Translations under genes and position numbers: made by a program | The notes under the pieces: model-generated | Database searches by the model: none | The model's input: the letters and a program-made list of their open reading frames with translations, nothing else | What the model was told of the DNA's origin: nothing | Shown here: positions 13,827 to 25,536 of the stretch, piece after piece | Position numbering within the stretch: position 1 is the first letter of the stretch | Layout of the letters: each line of letters starts with the position of its first letter | DNA from: Bromus sterilis | Taxonomy: Eukaryota > Streptophyta > Magnoliopsida > Poales > Poaceae | Length of the DNA stretch: 64,000 bases | NCBI GenBank assembly: GCA_950022295.1 | Contig: OX465598.1 | Coordinates: 113,009,001-113,073,000 of the forward strand | Direction: 5' to 3'

Positions 13827-16800
13827 AGGTTGTTAAGAAGATGATGATGAAGTTCTATCGAATTGCATTGTTAACACTTGTGCCCTTTACTCATCAGCAG
13901 GCCATTCACATGACACATCTATGGTTTATTTGAAGAAGACGAGGCCTATGAAGAATATGTTGACTATGAAGAGGAGGAGGAAGAAGATGAGGACACACAT
14001 TCAGATTGATCATTGAATCTTGGCATTGCTCATCTATATTACCTAAATAGTTCAGCCCCACTAACCTATTTTTGTTGACATGCAAGTCATCCACCTGAGC
14101 AATATATCACCTCAACATCCATAATGACAAGGGCTCAACAACCCCCAGAGGTGTCTCTTTCTTCGATAAACATGTGCAGAGCTTATAATGATAATCTTTT
14201 TTAATCATTATTTTTCTAGACTATTAAGCAGATGATGATGAAGCGGCTATCTAATTGCAGCACTTTTTCCATTTACTCATTAGCATGACGTTCACATGAC
14301 ACTCCTATGGTTGATTTTCAACATGAGACTGATAAAGAAGATGTTGGCTATGAAGAGAGAGGAAGAAGATGAGGAAGAAGATGATGATGAAGAAGATTGG
14401 GACCATGAGGCATATCAAAGTGGTGGTTCCATTTTTTTATTCGGTGCGACAATGATAAGGGCTCAACGAACCCAGGGGGTGTCTCTTTCTTCGATAAACA
14501 TTTGCAGAGCTTATAATGGTGAGCATTTTTAATCATTATTTTTCTAAGCTGTTAAGCGGATGATGATGAATCTTCTATCTAATTGCAATGTTAAGCTTCT
14601 GCCATTTACTCAAAAGTAGGCCATTCACATGACACTCCTATGGTTGAGTTTCAAGATGAGGAAAATGAAGAAGATGTTGGCTATGAAGAGTAGGAAGAAG
14701 AACATGATGATGATGAAGAAGGGGCCACGAGGCATACCAAAGGGGTGGTCAATTTTTTATATCCGGTGCGACAATGACAAGGGCTCACCCACCCCCAGGG
14801 GGTTCCTTCAATAAACATTTGCAGAGTTTATACTCGTAAATAATTTTAGTCATTATTTTTCGAGGCTCTTAAGCAGATGATGATAAAGCTGCTATCTAAT
14901 TGCAATGTTAAAACTTGTGCCCTGACTCATCAGCAGGCTGTTCACATGACACCCTATGGTTGATTTTGAAGAAGATGAGCCTGATGAAGAAGATGTTGAC
15001 TATGAAGAGGAATTGGAGGAAGATGATGATGATCAATTGAGGCATACAAAGTTGTGGTTCATTTTTTATATCCGGTGCGACAATGACAAGGATCAACCAC
15101 CCCCAGGGAGTGTCTCTTTTTTCGATAATCATTTGCAGAGCTTACAATGGTGAGCATTATTAATCATTATTTTTCTAGGTTATTAAGCGGATGATGATGA
15201 AGTTACCATCGAATTGCAATGTTAACAATTGTGCCCTTTACTCATCAGCAGGCCATTCACATGACACATCTATGGTTTATTCGAAGAAGATGAGGCCGAT
15301 GAAGAATATATTTACTATGAAGAGGAGGAGGAAGAAGATGAGGACACACATTCAGATTGATCATTCAATCTTGACATTGCTCATCTATAGTACCTAAATA
15401 GTTCAGTCCCACTAACCTATTTCTGTCGACATGCAAGCCATCCACCTCAGCAATATACAACATCAACATCCACAAAGATAAGGGCTCAACCACTCCCAGG
15501 GGTGTCTCTTTCTTCGATAAAAATTTGCAGAGCTTATAATGATAATATTTTTTAATCATTATTTTTCTAGGCTATTATTCAGATGATGATAAAGCGGCTA
15601 TCTAATTGCAACACTTTTGCCATTTACTCATTAGCATACCGTTCACATGACACTCCTATGGTTGATTTTCAACATGAGGCTGATGAAGAAGACGATGGTT
15701 ATGATGAGAGAGGAAGAAGATGAGGAAGAAGATTATGATGAAGAAGATTGGGACCACGAGGCATATCAAAGTGGTGGTTCAATTTTTATATCCGGTGCGA
15801 CAATGACAAGGGCTCAACGAACCCAGGGGGTTTCTCTTTCTTCGATAAACATTTGTAGAGCTTATAACGCTGAGAATTTTTTATCATTATTTTTCTAAGC
15901 TGTTAAGCGGATGATGATTAATCTGCTATCTAATTGCAATGTTAATACTTCTGCCATTTACTCACCTGTAGGCCATTCACATGACACTCCTATGGTTGAG
16001 TTTCAAGATGAGGCAAATGAAGAAGATGTTGGCTATGAAGAGTAGGAAGAAGAAGATGATGATGATGAAGAAGGGGACCACAAGGCATAGCAAAGTGGTG
16101 GTCAATTTTGTATATCCGGTGCGACATTGACAAGGGCTCACCCACCCCGAGGGGGTGTCTCTTCCTTTAATAAACATTTGCAGAGTTTATAATGGTAAAC
16201 AACTTTAGTCATTATTTTTCTAGGCTCATACGCAGACGATGATGAAGTTTCTATCGAATTGCAATGTTAAAACTTGTGCCCTGACTCATCAGCAGGCTGT
16301 TCTCATAACACCCTATGGTTGATTTTGAAGAAGATGAGCCGGATGAGGAAGATGTTGACTATGAAGAGGAAGAGGAAGAAGATGATGATGATCAATTGAG
16401 GCATACCAAAGTTGTGGTTCATTTTTTATATCCGGTGCAACAATGACAAGGGATCAAGCAACCCAGGGGGTGTCTCTTTTTTCGATAAACATTTGCAGAG
16501 CTTATAATGGTGATCATTCTTAATCTTTATTTTTCTGGGTTGTTAAGCGGATGATGATGAAGTTCCTATCGAATTGCAATGTTAACACTTGTGCCCTTTA
16601 CTCATTAGCAGGCCATTCACATGACACATCTATGGTTTATTTGAAGAAGATGAGGCCGATGAAGAATATGTTGACGATGAAGAGGAGGAGGAAGAAGATG
16701 AGGACACACATTAAGATTGATCAGTGAATCTTGACATTGATCATCTATAGTACCCAAATAGTTCAGCCCCACTAACCTATTTCTGTTGACATGCAAGCCA

Positions 16801-19238
16801 TCCACCTCAGCAATATACCACATAACCTTCCACAATGACAAGGGCTCAACCACCCCCAGGGGTGTCTCTTTCTTCGATAAACATTTGCAGAGCTTATAAT
16901 GATGATCTTTTTTAATCATTATTTTTCTAGGCTATTAAGCAGATGATGATGAAGCTGCTATCTAATTGCAACACTTTTGCCATTTACTCATTAGCATGCC
17001 GTTCACATGACACTTCTATGGTTGATTTTCAACATGAGGCTGATGAAGAAGATGCTGGCTATGAAGAGAGAGGAAGCAGATGAGGAAGAAGAAGATGATG
17101 AAGAAGATTGGGACCATGAGGCATACCAAAGTGGTGGTTCAATTTTTATATCCGGTGCGACAATGACAAGGGTTCAACGACCCAGGGGTGTCTCTTTGTT
17201 CGATAAACATTTATAGAGCTTATAATGGTTAGCATTTTTAATCATTATTTTTCTAGCCTGTTAAGCGGATGATGATGAATCTGCTATCTAATTGCAATGT
17301 TAACACTTCTGCCATTTACTCATCAGCAGGCCGTTCACATGACACTCCTATGGTTGAGTTTCAAGATGAGGCAAATGAAGAAGATCTTGGCTATGAAGAA
17401 TAGGACGATGAAGATTATGATGATGAAGAAGGGGACCACGAGGCATACCAAAGTGGTTGTCAATTTTTTATATCCGGTACGACAATGACAAGGGCTCACC
17501 CATCCCCAGGGGTGTCTCTTCCTTCAATAAACATTTGCAGAGTTTATAATGGTAAACACTTTTAGTCATTATTTTTCTAGGCTCTTAAGCACATGATGAT
17601 GAAGCTGCCATCTAATTGCAATGTCAAAACTTGTGCCCTGACTCATCAGCAGGCTGTTCACATGACACCCTATGGTTGATTTTGAAGAAGATGAGCCTGA
17701 TGAAGAAGATGTTGACTATGAACAGGAAGAGGAAGAAGTAGATGATGATGAATTGAGGCATACCAAAGTTGTGGTTCATTTTTTATATCCGATGCGACAA
17801 TGACAAGGGATCAACCACCCCCAGGGGGTGTCTCTTTTTTCGATAAACATTTGCGGAGCTTATAATGGTGAGCATTCTTAATCTTTATTTTTCTAGGTTG
17901 TTAAGCAGATGATGATGAAGTTCTATCGAATTGCATTGTTAACACTTGTGCCCTTTTCTCATCAGCAGGCCATTCACATGACACATCTATGGTTTATTTG
18001 AAGAAGATGAGGCCGATGAAGAATATGTTGACTAGTAAGAGGAGGAGGAAGAAGACGAGGACACACATTCAGATTGATTATTGAATGTTGACATTTCTCA
18101 TCTATAGTAACTAAATAGTTCAGCCCCACTAACCTATTTCTGTTGACATGCAAGCCATCCACCTCAGCAAATCCACAATGACAAGGGCTCAACCACTCCC
18201 AGGGGTGTCTCTTTCTTCGATAAACATTTGCAGAGCTTATAATGATGATCTTTTTTAATCATTATTTTTCTAGTCTATTAAGCAAATGATGATGAAGCTG
18301 CTTTCTAATTGCAACACTTTTGCCATTTACTCATTAGCATGCCGTTCACATGACATTCCTATGATTGATTTTCAACATCAGGCTGATGAAGAAGATGCTG
18401 GCTATGAAGAGAGAGGAAGAACATGAGAAATAATTTGATGATGAAGAAGATTGGGACCATGACTCATACCAAAGTGATGGTTCAATTTTTATATCCGGCG
18501 CGACAATGACAAGGGATCAACGATCCAGGGGGTGTCTCTTTCTTCGATAAACATTTTTAGAGCTTATACTGGTGAGCATTTTTAATCATTATTTTTCTAG
18601 GCTGTTAAGAGGATGATGATGAATCTGCTATCTAATTGCAATGTTAACACATCTACCATTTACTCATCAGCAGGCCATTCACATGAGACTCCAATGGTTA
18701 AGTTTCAAGATGAGGCAAATGAAGAAGATGTTGGCTATGAAGAGTAGGAAGAAGAAGATTATGATGATGAAGAAGGGGACCACGAGGCATACCAAAGTGG
18801 TGGTCAATTTTTTATATCCGGTGCGACAATGACAAGGGCTCACCCACCTCTAGGGGGTGTCTCTTCCTTCAATAAACATTTGCAGAGTTTATAATGGTAA
18901 ACACTTTTAGTCATTATTTTTCTAGGCTCTTTATCATATGATGATGAAGCTGCTATCTAATTGCAATGTTAAAACTTGTGCCCTGACTCATCAGTAGGCT
19001 GTTCACATGACACCCTATGGTTGATTTTGAAGAAGATGAGCCCGATGTAGAAGATGTTGACTATGAAGAGGAAGAGGAAGAAGATGATGACGATGAATTG
19101 AGGCATACCAATGTTGTGGTTCATTTCTTATATCCGGTGCGACAATGACAAGGGATCAACCACCCCCCGGGGTGTCTCTTTTTTCGATAAACATTTGCGG
19201 AGCTTGTAATGGTGAGCATTCTTAATCTTTATTTTTCT

Positions 19239-22041
19239 AGGTTGTTAAGCGGATGATGATGAAGTTCCTATTGAATTGCAATTTTAACACTTGTGCCCTT
19301 TACTCGTCAGCAGGCCATTCACATGACACATCTATGGTTTATTTGAAGAAGATGAGGCCGATGAAGAATATGTTGACTATGAAGAGGAGGAGGAGGAAGA
19401 AGATGAGGACACACATTCAGATTGATCATTGAATCTTGACATTGCTCATCTATAGTACCTAAATAGTTCATCCCCACTAACCTATTTATGTTGACATGCA
19501 AGCCATACACCTCAGCAATATACCACATCAACATCCACAATGAGAAGGGCTCAACCACTCCCAGGGGTGTGTCTTTCTTCGATAAACATTTACAGAGCTT
19601 ATAATGATGATATTTTTTAATCATTATTTTTCTATGCTATTAAGCAGATGATGATGAAGCTGCAATCTAATTGCAACACTTTTGCTATTTACTCATTAGC
19701 ATGCCGTTCACATGACACTCCTATGGTTGATTTTCAACATGAGGCTGATGAAGAAGATGCTGGCTATGAAGAGAGAGGAAAAAGATGATGATGACTAAGA
19801 TTGGGACCATGAGGCATACCAAAGTGATGGTTCAATTTTTATATTCGGTGCGACAATGACAAGGGCTCACGTGACACCCTATGGTTGATTTTGAAGAAGA
19901 TGAGCCCAGTGAAGAAGATGCTGACTATGAAGAGGAAGAGGAAGAGGAAGAAGATGATGACGATGAATTGAGGCATACCAAAGTTGTGGTTCATTTTTTA
20001 TATCCGGTGCCACAATGACAAGGGATCAACCAGCCCTAGGGGGTGTCTCTTTTTTCGATAAACATTTGCGGAGCTTATAATGGTGAGCATTCTTAATCTT
20101 TATTTTTCTAGGTTGTTAAGCGGATGATGATGAAGTTTCTATTGAATTGCAATGTTAACACTTGTGCCCTTTACTCATCAGCAGGCCATTCACATGACAC
20201 ATCTATGGTTTATTTGAAGAAGGTGAGGCCGATGAAGAATATGTTGACTATGAAGAGGAGGACGAAGAAGACGAGGACACACATTCAGATTGATCATTGA
20301 ATCTTGACATTGCTCATCTATAGTACCTATATAGTTCAGCCCGACTAACCTATTTCTTTTGACATGAAAGCCATCCACCTCGGCAATATACCACATCAAC
20401 ATCCACAATGACAAGGGCTCAACCACCACCAGGGGTGTCTCTTTCTTCGATAAACATTTGCAGAGCTTATAATGATGATCTTTTTAATCATTATTTTTCT
20501 AGGCTATTAAGAAGATGATGATGAAGCTGCTATCTAATTGCAACACTTTTGCCATTAACTCATTAGCATGCCGTTCACATGACACTCCTATGGTTGATTT
20601 TCAACATGAGGCTGATGAAGAAGATGCTGGCTATGAAGAGAGAGGAAGAAGTTGAGGAAGAAGATGATGATGAAGAACATTAGGACCATGAGGCATACCA
20701 AAGTGGAGGTTCAATTTTTATATCCGGTGCGACAATGACAAGGGCTTAACGAACCCAGGGGGTGTCTCTTTCTTCGATAAACATTTCTAGAGCTTATAAT
20801 GGTGAGCATTTTTAATCATTATTTTTCTAGGCTGTTAAGCGGATGATGATGAATCTGCTATGTAATTGCAATGTTAACACTTCTGCCATTTACTCATCTG
20901 CAGGCCATTCACATGACACTCCTATGGTTGAGTTTCAAGATGATTCAAATGAAGAAGATGTTGGCTATGAAGAGTAGGAAGAAAAAGATGATGATGATGA
21001 AGAAGGGGACCACGAGGCATACCAAAGTGGTGGTCAATTTTTTATATCCGGTGCGACAATGACAATGGCTCACCCACCCCGAGGGGGTGTCCCTTCCTTC
21101 AATAAACATTTGCAGAGTTTATAATGGTAAACACTTTAGTCATGAGGCCGATGAAGAATATGTTGCCAATGAAGGGGGAGAGGAAGAAGATGAGGACACA
21201 CATTCAGATTGATCATTGAATCTTGACATTGCTCTTATATAATACCTAAATAGTTCAGCCCCACTAACCTATTTCTATTGACATGCAAGCCATCCAACTC
21301 AGCAATATGCCATATAACCATCCACAGTGACAAGGGCTCAACCACCCCCAGGGGTGTCTCTTTCTTCGATAAACATTTGTAGAGCTTATAATGATGATCG
21401 CTTTTAATCAATATTTTTCTATGTTGTTAAGCAGATGATGATGAAGCTGCTACCTAATTGCAATGTTAACACTCTTGCCATTTACTCATTAGCATGCCGT
21501 TCACATGACACTCCTATGGTTGATTTTCAAGATGAGGCTGATGAAGAAGATGCTGGCTATGAAGAGAGAGGAAGAAGAGGAAGATGAAGAAGATTGGGAC
21601 CATGAGGCATAATAAAGTGGTTATTCAATTTTTATATCCGGTGCGACAATGACAAGCGCTCAACCCACCCCAGGGGGTGTCTTTTTCTTCGATAAACATT
21701 TGCAGAGCTTGTAATGGCGAGCATTTTGAATCATTATTTTTCTAGGTTGTTAAGCAGATGATAATGAATCTGCTATCAAACTGCAATGTTAACACTTGTG
21801 CCATTTACTCATCACCATGCCGTTCACATGACACTCCTATGGTTGATTTTCAAGATGAGGCCAATGAAGAAGATGTTGGCTATGAAGAGTGGGAAGAAGA
21901 ATATGATGATGATGAAGAAGGGACCACGAGGCATACCAAAGTGGTGGTCCAGTTTTTATATCCGGAGCGACAATGGTGAGGGCTCACCACCGCCAAGGGG
22001 TGTCTCTTTCTTCGATAATGGTGAGCATTTTAACCTATATT
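19239..22041 (+). repeat. Decayed right end of array 1 with fused units
   Basis: Two fused units mark this end. Near 19870 an E unit stops at CAAGGGCTCA and continues as a C unit. Near 21139 a B unit stops at ACTTTAGTC and continues inside a D unit (ATGAGGCCGATGAAG). Both junctions recur near 29188 and 30452, which proves that the second array is a copy of this part of the first. Unit offset between the copies is 9312-9326 bp up to about 21743. Confidence 0.85.
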
Positions 22042-22121
22042 TTTGTTGGTTGTTAAGTGGATGATGATGAAGCTGCTACCTAATTGCAATGTTAACACTT
22101 GTGCCCTTTACTCATCATCAG

Positions 22122-22683
22122 GTCGTTCGCATGACACTCCCATGAATTATTTTGAAGAAAATGAGGCGGATGAAGAAGATGTTGACTATGAAGAGGAAGA
22201 GGAAGAATATGAGGCTGAAGATGATGAATAAGAAGAAGGGGAAGATAATGTGGATGGAGAGGGAGGAGTTGGGATCATTGACATGGGATCATTTTCTGAA
22301 CCAGCAAGTAAGTCTTTGTCTAAAGTGTGGAAAGAATATAGCAAAAGAGTATCGCGTAGTGTTTGACTTTGTCCATTCAAGTCAAACAATATACCTTCCA
22401 TCCATCTTTTGAGGATTGGGAAAATGCCGAAGTTGTTTGTAGACTGCTGAAGGAATTTTATGTAGCCTCTAATGTGATATCCTGCACAAAATACCCAACT
22501 GCTAACTTTCATTTCCATGAAAGGTTGAAAGTGAAGTTAACCTTGGAGCAACAACATTATGAAGAGGATTCTAAGATGGGCATACCAATCAAATATATGA
22601 AGAGAAAATTCAAAAGGTATTGGAAGATGACATGGTTGACCCTCTCTATTCCGGTGATTTTGGACCCACAATTCTTTTTATGA
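22122..22683 (+). pseudogene. hAT/RICESLEEPER-like transposase pseudogene, copy 1
   Basis: The last array exon starts at 22122 after a CATCAG acceptor (RSHDTPMNYFEENEAD, then an acidic run). It continues, after an in-frame TAA, as EEGEDNVDGEGG, GIIDMGSFSEPAS and KVWKEYSKRV. The last may be the start of a BED zinc finger. The sequence then jumps to a block (22363-22683) reading FEDWENAEVVCRLLKEFY, TKYPTANFHFHE, KYMKRKFKRYWK and IPVILDP. This is the central segment of plant hAT-derived RICESLEEPER/DAYSLEEPER proteins, which bind DNA and descend from hAT transposases. The rest of the BED finger, the catalytic parts and the C-terminal dimerisation domain are absent; the frame ends at TGA, 22681-22683. 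Copy 1 also has a small indel (GACTTTGTCC) where copy 2 reads GACTCTTTGGCC. It is a broken fragment. Confidence 0.75.
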
Positions 22684-23568
22684 AAACAACAAGCCTTTTC
22701 TATTAGGACCGCATTATTGCATGTCTGCGGCAACCTTACTCGCTTGATTTGCATTCCCGTTGAAGATGAATACCAGGTCAGATTCTTGATCATTTCGGCT
22801 TTAGTTCTTTTTATAGAAAATATATCATTCGTTCATTCATGAATTTACACATGCAAACTGAAAATAGTGTATCAAGCAGCAACCTATATCTAGTTTTCCG
22901 ATACTTGACATTCCTTACAATGTATCGATATTTCGAGAAGAATCTTAGTTGGACCTTTATTATATGTACAAAAATTGTTTTGACTTTGCATTTTCCTTGA
23001 AGTTGTCCTGATCTGCCAGTCTTATTGATGTACTCACACACACACAAGTCTACCAATGCTATTGAGCTTGCTCTTTTAGCAAAGTTTAGTTTTCAGGTTT
23101 GGACAGTATAGTACAGGTAATCAGAAGAGTTAAACACATTAAATTATCTGATTAGTTCAGCATCAGTCAAACTTTTAGGGGGTTCTATCTAGACAAAATG
23201 GCAATGAACTTAATTTGTGATCAATTGGTAAGCAACTACTGCTGTGACCAGGGACTTCCCCTGTTAGATCATTTATGTGACATGTTACTTCCCCTGTTAA
23301 GGTGTGTGTCCAAATGCTTTCAACCATCCACATCAAGTTGTAGTGGGAGGAAGATCAAACTTGAGAGAAAGTGTTGATTCAGGGGATGGCCCCATAGGAG
23401 TTCTTTGGTTTGTTGCTCTGTTTACATTGTTATTAGCTCTGTATTTGATAGTTTACATTTTTTTGAATTTTTCAGGTATTCTACCTTTGCAACCAGCAAA
23501 TCAACATATTAGAGCGGCAGATCAACTGAATTTTCATGTTTTACTAAAATAAGGAGATCAACCAGCAG
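22684..23568. other. Downstream part of the hAT module, exon/intron-like
   Basis: No certain gene. A short open stretch ends at a GTCAGA donor-like site near 22775 (residues ICIPVEDEYQ). An AG acceptor (TTTTTCAG) near 23475 precedes a frame reading GILPLQPANQHIRAAD, then LNFHVLLK and stop. These look like terminal exons of the same dead gene. The stretch is repeated at 33419-34302, where a 1-nt change shifts the frame at 34140-34150. Confidence 0.5.
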
Positions 23569-23702
23569 GTACACACACATTCAGATTGATCACTGAATCT
23601 TGACATTGCTCATCTATAATACCTAAATAGTTCAGCCCCACTAACCTATTTCTCTTGACATGCAAGCTATCCACCTCAACAATATGCCACAACAACATCC
23701 AC
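23569..23702 (+). repeat. About 130-bp segment shared with the D-type array units
   Basis: The stretch from ACACACATTCAG to CAACATCCAC occurs here and again inside every D unit, for example 7276-7407, 9280-9410, 10635-10762 and 16700-16830. There it replaces the second half of the acidic run and the HEAYQSGG part of the exon. It also lies at 34303-34436. It links the 3' flank of the hAT module with the array units. Confidence 0.8.
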
Positions 23703-23863
23703 TAAATGTTTACCCATCTGTTCCCATGCCCACCCTATTTGTTGCCATATGCATCTGGGTTTCTTGCATCGGGCCATACGAAGCCAGGAGAGAACCTCCC
23801 CTTCTACTGGATATTTTTCTTAAATGAAACTAAGAACCTGGGCAGCCCGAGCCAACTTTTGGT

Positions 23864-23876
23864 ACGTGGCCTGGCT
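23864..23876. repeat. 13-bp direct repeat at the Copia-1 border (left side)
   Basis: ACGTGGCCTGGCT sits directly before the LTR start TGTTAGAATAA. The same 13 bases directly follow the other LTR end at 627-639, and they precede the second LTR copy at 34598-34610. Confidence 0.7.
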
Positions 23877-24246
23877 TGTTAGAATAAATTTGAAACGCGT
23901 AACAGATCATCCGAGGATCAAGCAATCACACGAGGCACAACACCGAGATTTGTTAATGAAGTTCACCGAACATCGGCTACATCTTCGGGGCTTGACTATG
24001 GGCGCTCCTCCCCATGACACCGCTACAATACCGCACACCGGCCACCCGGGCGCCGGCACACGCCGCCGGCTCCCCCTTGCGTGCCTGTGCTATTATATTG
24101 GCTGCCTACGTTGACTCTGTCTCGGTCTGCCAGGCTCCAAACCTAAATCGCCAGCCAGCTTTCGATGTGTACGCTCGCCCGATCGATCGATCGCCGTACG
24201 TTTCGCCGGTTCGCTGCAATCGATTACTGCCTCGATCTTCAACCTT

Positions 24247-24259
24247 GCTCATCATACCA
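24247..24259 (-). other. Primer-binding site, initiator-Met tRNA type (Copia-1, leftmost unit)
   Basis: On the minus strand the bases read TGGTATCATGAGC, directly after the LTR. The usual Copia site is TGGTATCAGAGC, so this copy has one extra T and is probably weakened. Confidence 0.7.
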
Positions 24260-24261
24260 CT

Positions 24262-24635
24262 TATTAGAATAAATCTGAAGCGCGTAGCAGATCATTCGAG
24301 GATCAAGCAATCATACGTGGCATGACACCGAGATTTGTTAACGAGGTTCACCGAACATCGGCTACATCTCCTGGTCCTGACTATGGGCGCACCTCCCCAT
24401 GACACCGCTACAATACCGCACACCGGCCACCCGGGCGCCGGCACACACCGCCGGCTCCCCCTTGCATGCATGTGCTATTATGTTGGCATAGGTTACAACC
24501 ATGGGGTTCCCGTCATTATATGAGAGCCCAAGGGTACAACGTGTCCGACTCCAACACTACACGTATCCTACCCACACTACAAATCCAAGTCCAATGTAAC
24601 CCAACTCGTACACTATATTCGACACAATCTCAACA
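24262..24635 (-). mobile_element. Copia-1 LTR, complete copy (374 bp)
   Basis: It runs from TATTAGAATAAAT (TGTTAG in the other copies) to the terminal CTCAACA. It is bordered by a primer-binding site on one side and a purine-rich tract of the minus strand (GGTGGAGAATATT, AAGGTGGAATTTG) on the other, so it served both neighbouring interiors. Confidence 0.8.
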
Positions 24636-24727
24636 AATTCCACCTTGGCGAATATTCTCCACCACCTTTAATTTTTCCATGCATCAAACTTCCATGTACT
24701 CCGGACGTGGGTTGTCTTCTCCGTAGC

Positions 24728-25261
24728 TTACTGAGAGATACTCGACGAGTCTGTCCCACACCCGCCGCCTCCGTGAGATCCTTCCGCTATTCCTGCAACT
24801 CCAGTCTCCGTGACTCCACCTGCAATAGTGCTCCCTTGGAACCTGTAAATATGTGAAGCTGTCCTCTCTCCAATCATCACGGTAACCTCATCTTCCATGA
24901 TATTCAAGGTCTTCTTATCCCGATCACAAAGGAATTCCATACCAGCATCATGAAGAACTCCAAGAGAAATTAGATTCTTTCTTAGCCCCGGCACATGCCT
25001 GACTCCCCGAAGCATCCACTCAACTCCTTCAAACATCTTGATTTTGATGTCACCTACTCCAGCAACACAATAACATGTGTCATCGCCCACATAGGCTGAA
25101 CTAAACTCACTAGACTTGTACGAAGAGAACCACTCCCTGTTGGTTGTCGCATGAAAAGAGCTAACTGAATCCAACATCCACGCTTCACTTTTGGTTGACC
25201 GCCTGTCTGATACTACGAGGACATCACTACTGCTGTCTGAGTCATCACCACTAGCTGCCAC
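24728..25261 (-). pseudogene. Copia-1 gag-pol remnant: protease / pre-integrase region
   Basis: A 177-residue frame carries the plant Copia protease and GAG-pre-integrase region: MLDSVSSFHATTNREWF (residues about 29-45), YVGDD, then GVRHVPGLRKNLISLG (about residues 86-101), and SHIYRFQGST. The aspartic protease normally has an Asp-Ser-Gly triad; here it reads Asp-Ser-Val, so the glycine is lost. Upstream it should join gag and zinc-knuckle sequence, but that part is deleted and a stop intervenes. Downstream integrase is missing and the frame runs into a Gly-rich tail and stop. Confidence 0.75.
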
Positions 25262-25281
25262 ATTAGCATTAGACTCACAAT

Positions 25282-25536
25282 TCAGATATTCTTCGGCAAA
25301 TTCTCATCCATCACAAGATAAATAACCTGGTGTGACAGACACAACCGTATAGTTCCGGCTACTTGCAACTGTAACTCCTCCCAGTCTTCAGCGTCCATCT
25401 TAGCTGGCTTAGCACCCCGCAAAGCCTTCAAACATCCCTGTTGTGCGAACAAATCTTTCACCCGTGTCTTCCATAACCCAAAGTTTCCAGTTCCGTTGAA
25501 CTTCTCCACCTCAAATCTGGTAACCGTTGGCGCCAT
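25282..25536 (-). pseudogene. Copia-1 gag, N-terminal fragment
   Basis: From the ATG at 25536 the frame reads MAPTVTRFEVEKFNGTG, then FGLWKTRVKDLFAQQG, then LCLSHQVIYLVMDE and stop. This is the conserved start of plant Copia gag (FNGxNFxLWK, xxLxxQG). Only about 84 residues remain. The nucleic-acid-binding CCHC knuckle is gone, deleted between here and the protease remnant at 25261. An upstream in-frame ATG at 25557 would add seven residues; I chose the family-typical start. Confidence 0.75.

Larger units (their letters stand above)
5617..22240 (+). repeat. Array 1: about 49 tandem exon-like units in higher-order repeats
   Basis: Unit starts, marked by TTTTCTAG followed by a TTAAG-containing stretch, fall at about 5848, 6152, 6468, 6791, 7107, 7497, 7812 and onward to 22042. 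Spacing is 304-341 bp, except one 376-394 bp unit in every four or six. Each unit can be read as a GT...AG intron of about 102 nt, with CTAAT some 45 nt before a CAGCAG acceptor, plus an exon of about 215-225 nt. Exon residues begin RSHDTPMVDFQDEADEED, then a Glu/Asp-rich run, then HEAYQSGGSFFISGATMTR and SLSSINICRAYNG. Exons start and end in phase 1, so they would join in frame. Most units I followed have an in-frame TAG/TAA in the acidic run (GAAGAG then TAG) or a 1-nt shift. D units lack the GT donor (ATGATC in its place). I therefore treat the array as non-coding or decayed. Confidence 0.9.

Noticed and set aside
5848..22070. The 29-bp GTGAGC...TTTTTCTAG spacer as a mini-intron
   Set aside because: Plant introns below about 60 nt are rarely spliced, and the exon that would follow carries a stop (GGC TGT TAA) when joined in phase. 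The 102-nt intron ending at CAGCAG fits length, branch site and phase better.
23304..23552. An 82-codon frame with a hydrophobic helix downstream of hAT copy 1
   Set aside because: It starts at GTG, crosses an intron-like TTTTTCAG site, and is frameshifted in the second copy (near 34145).
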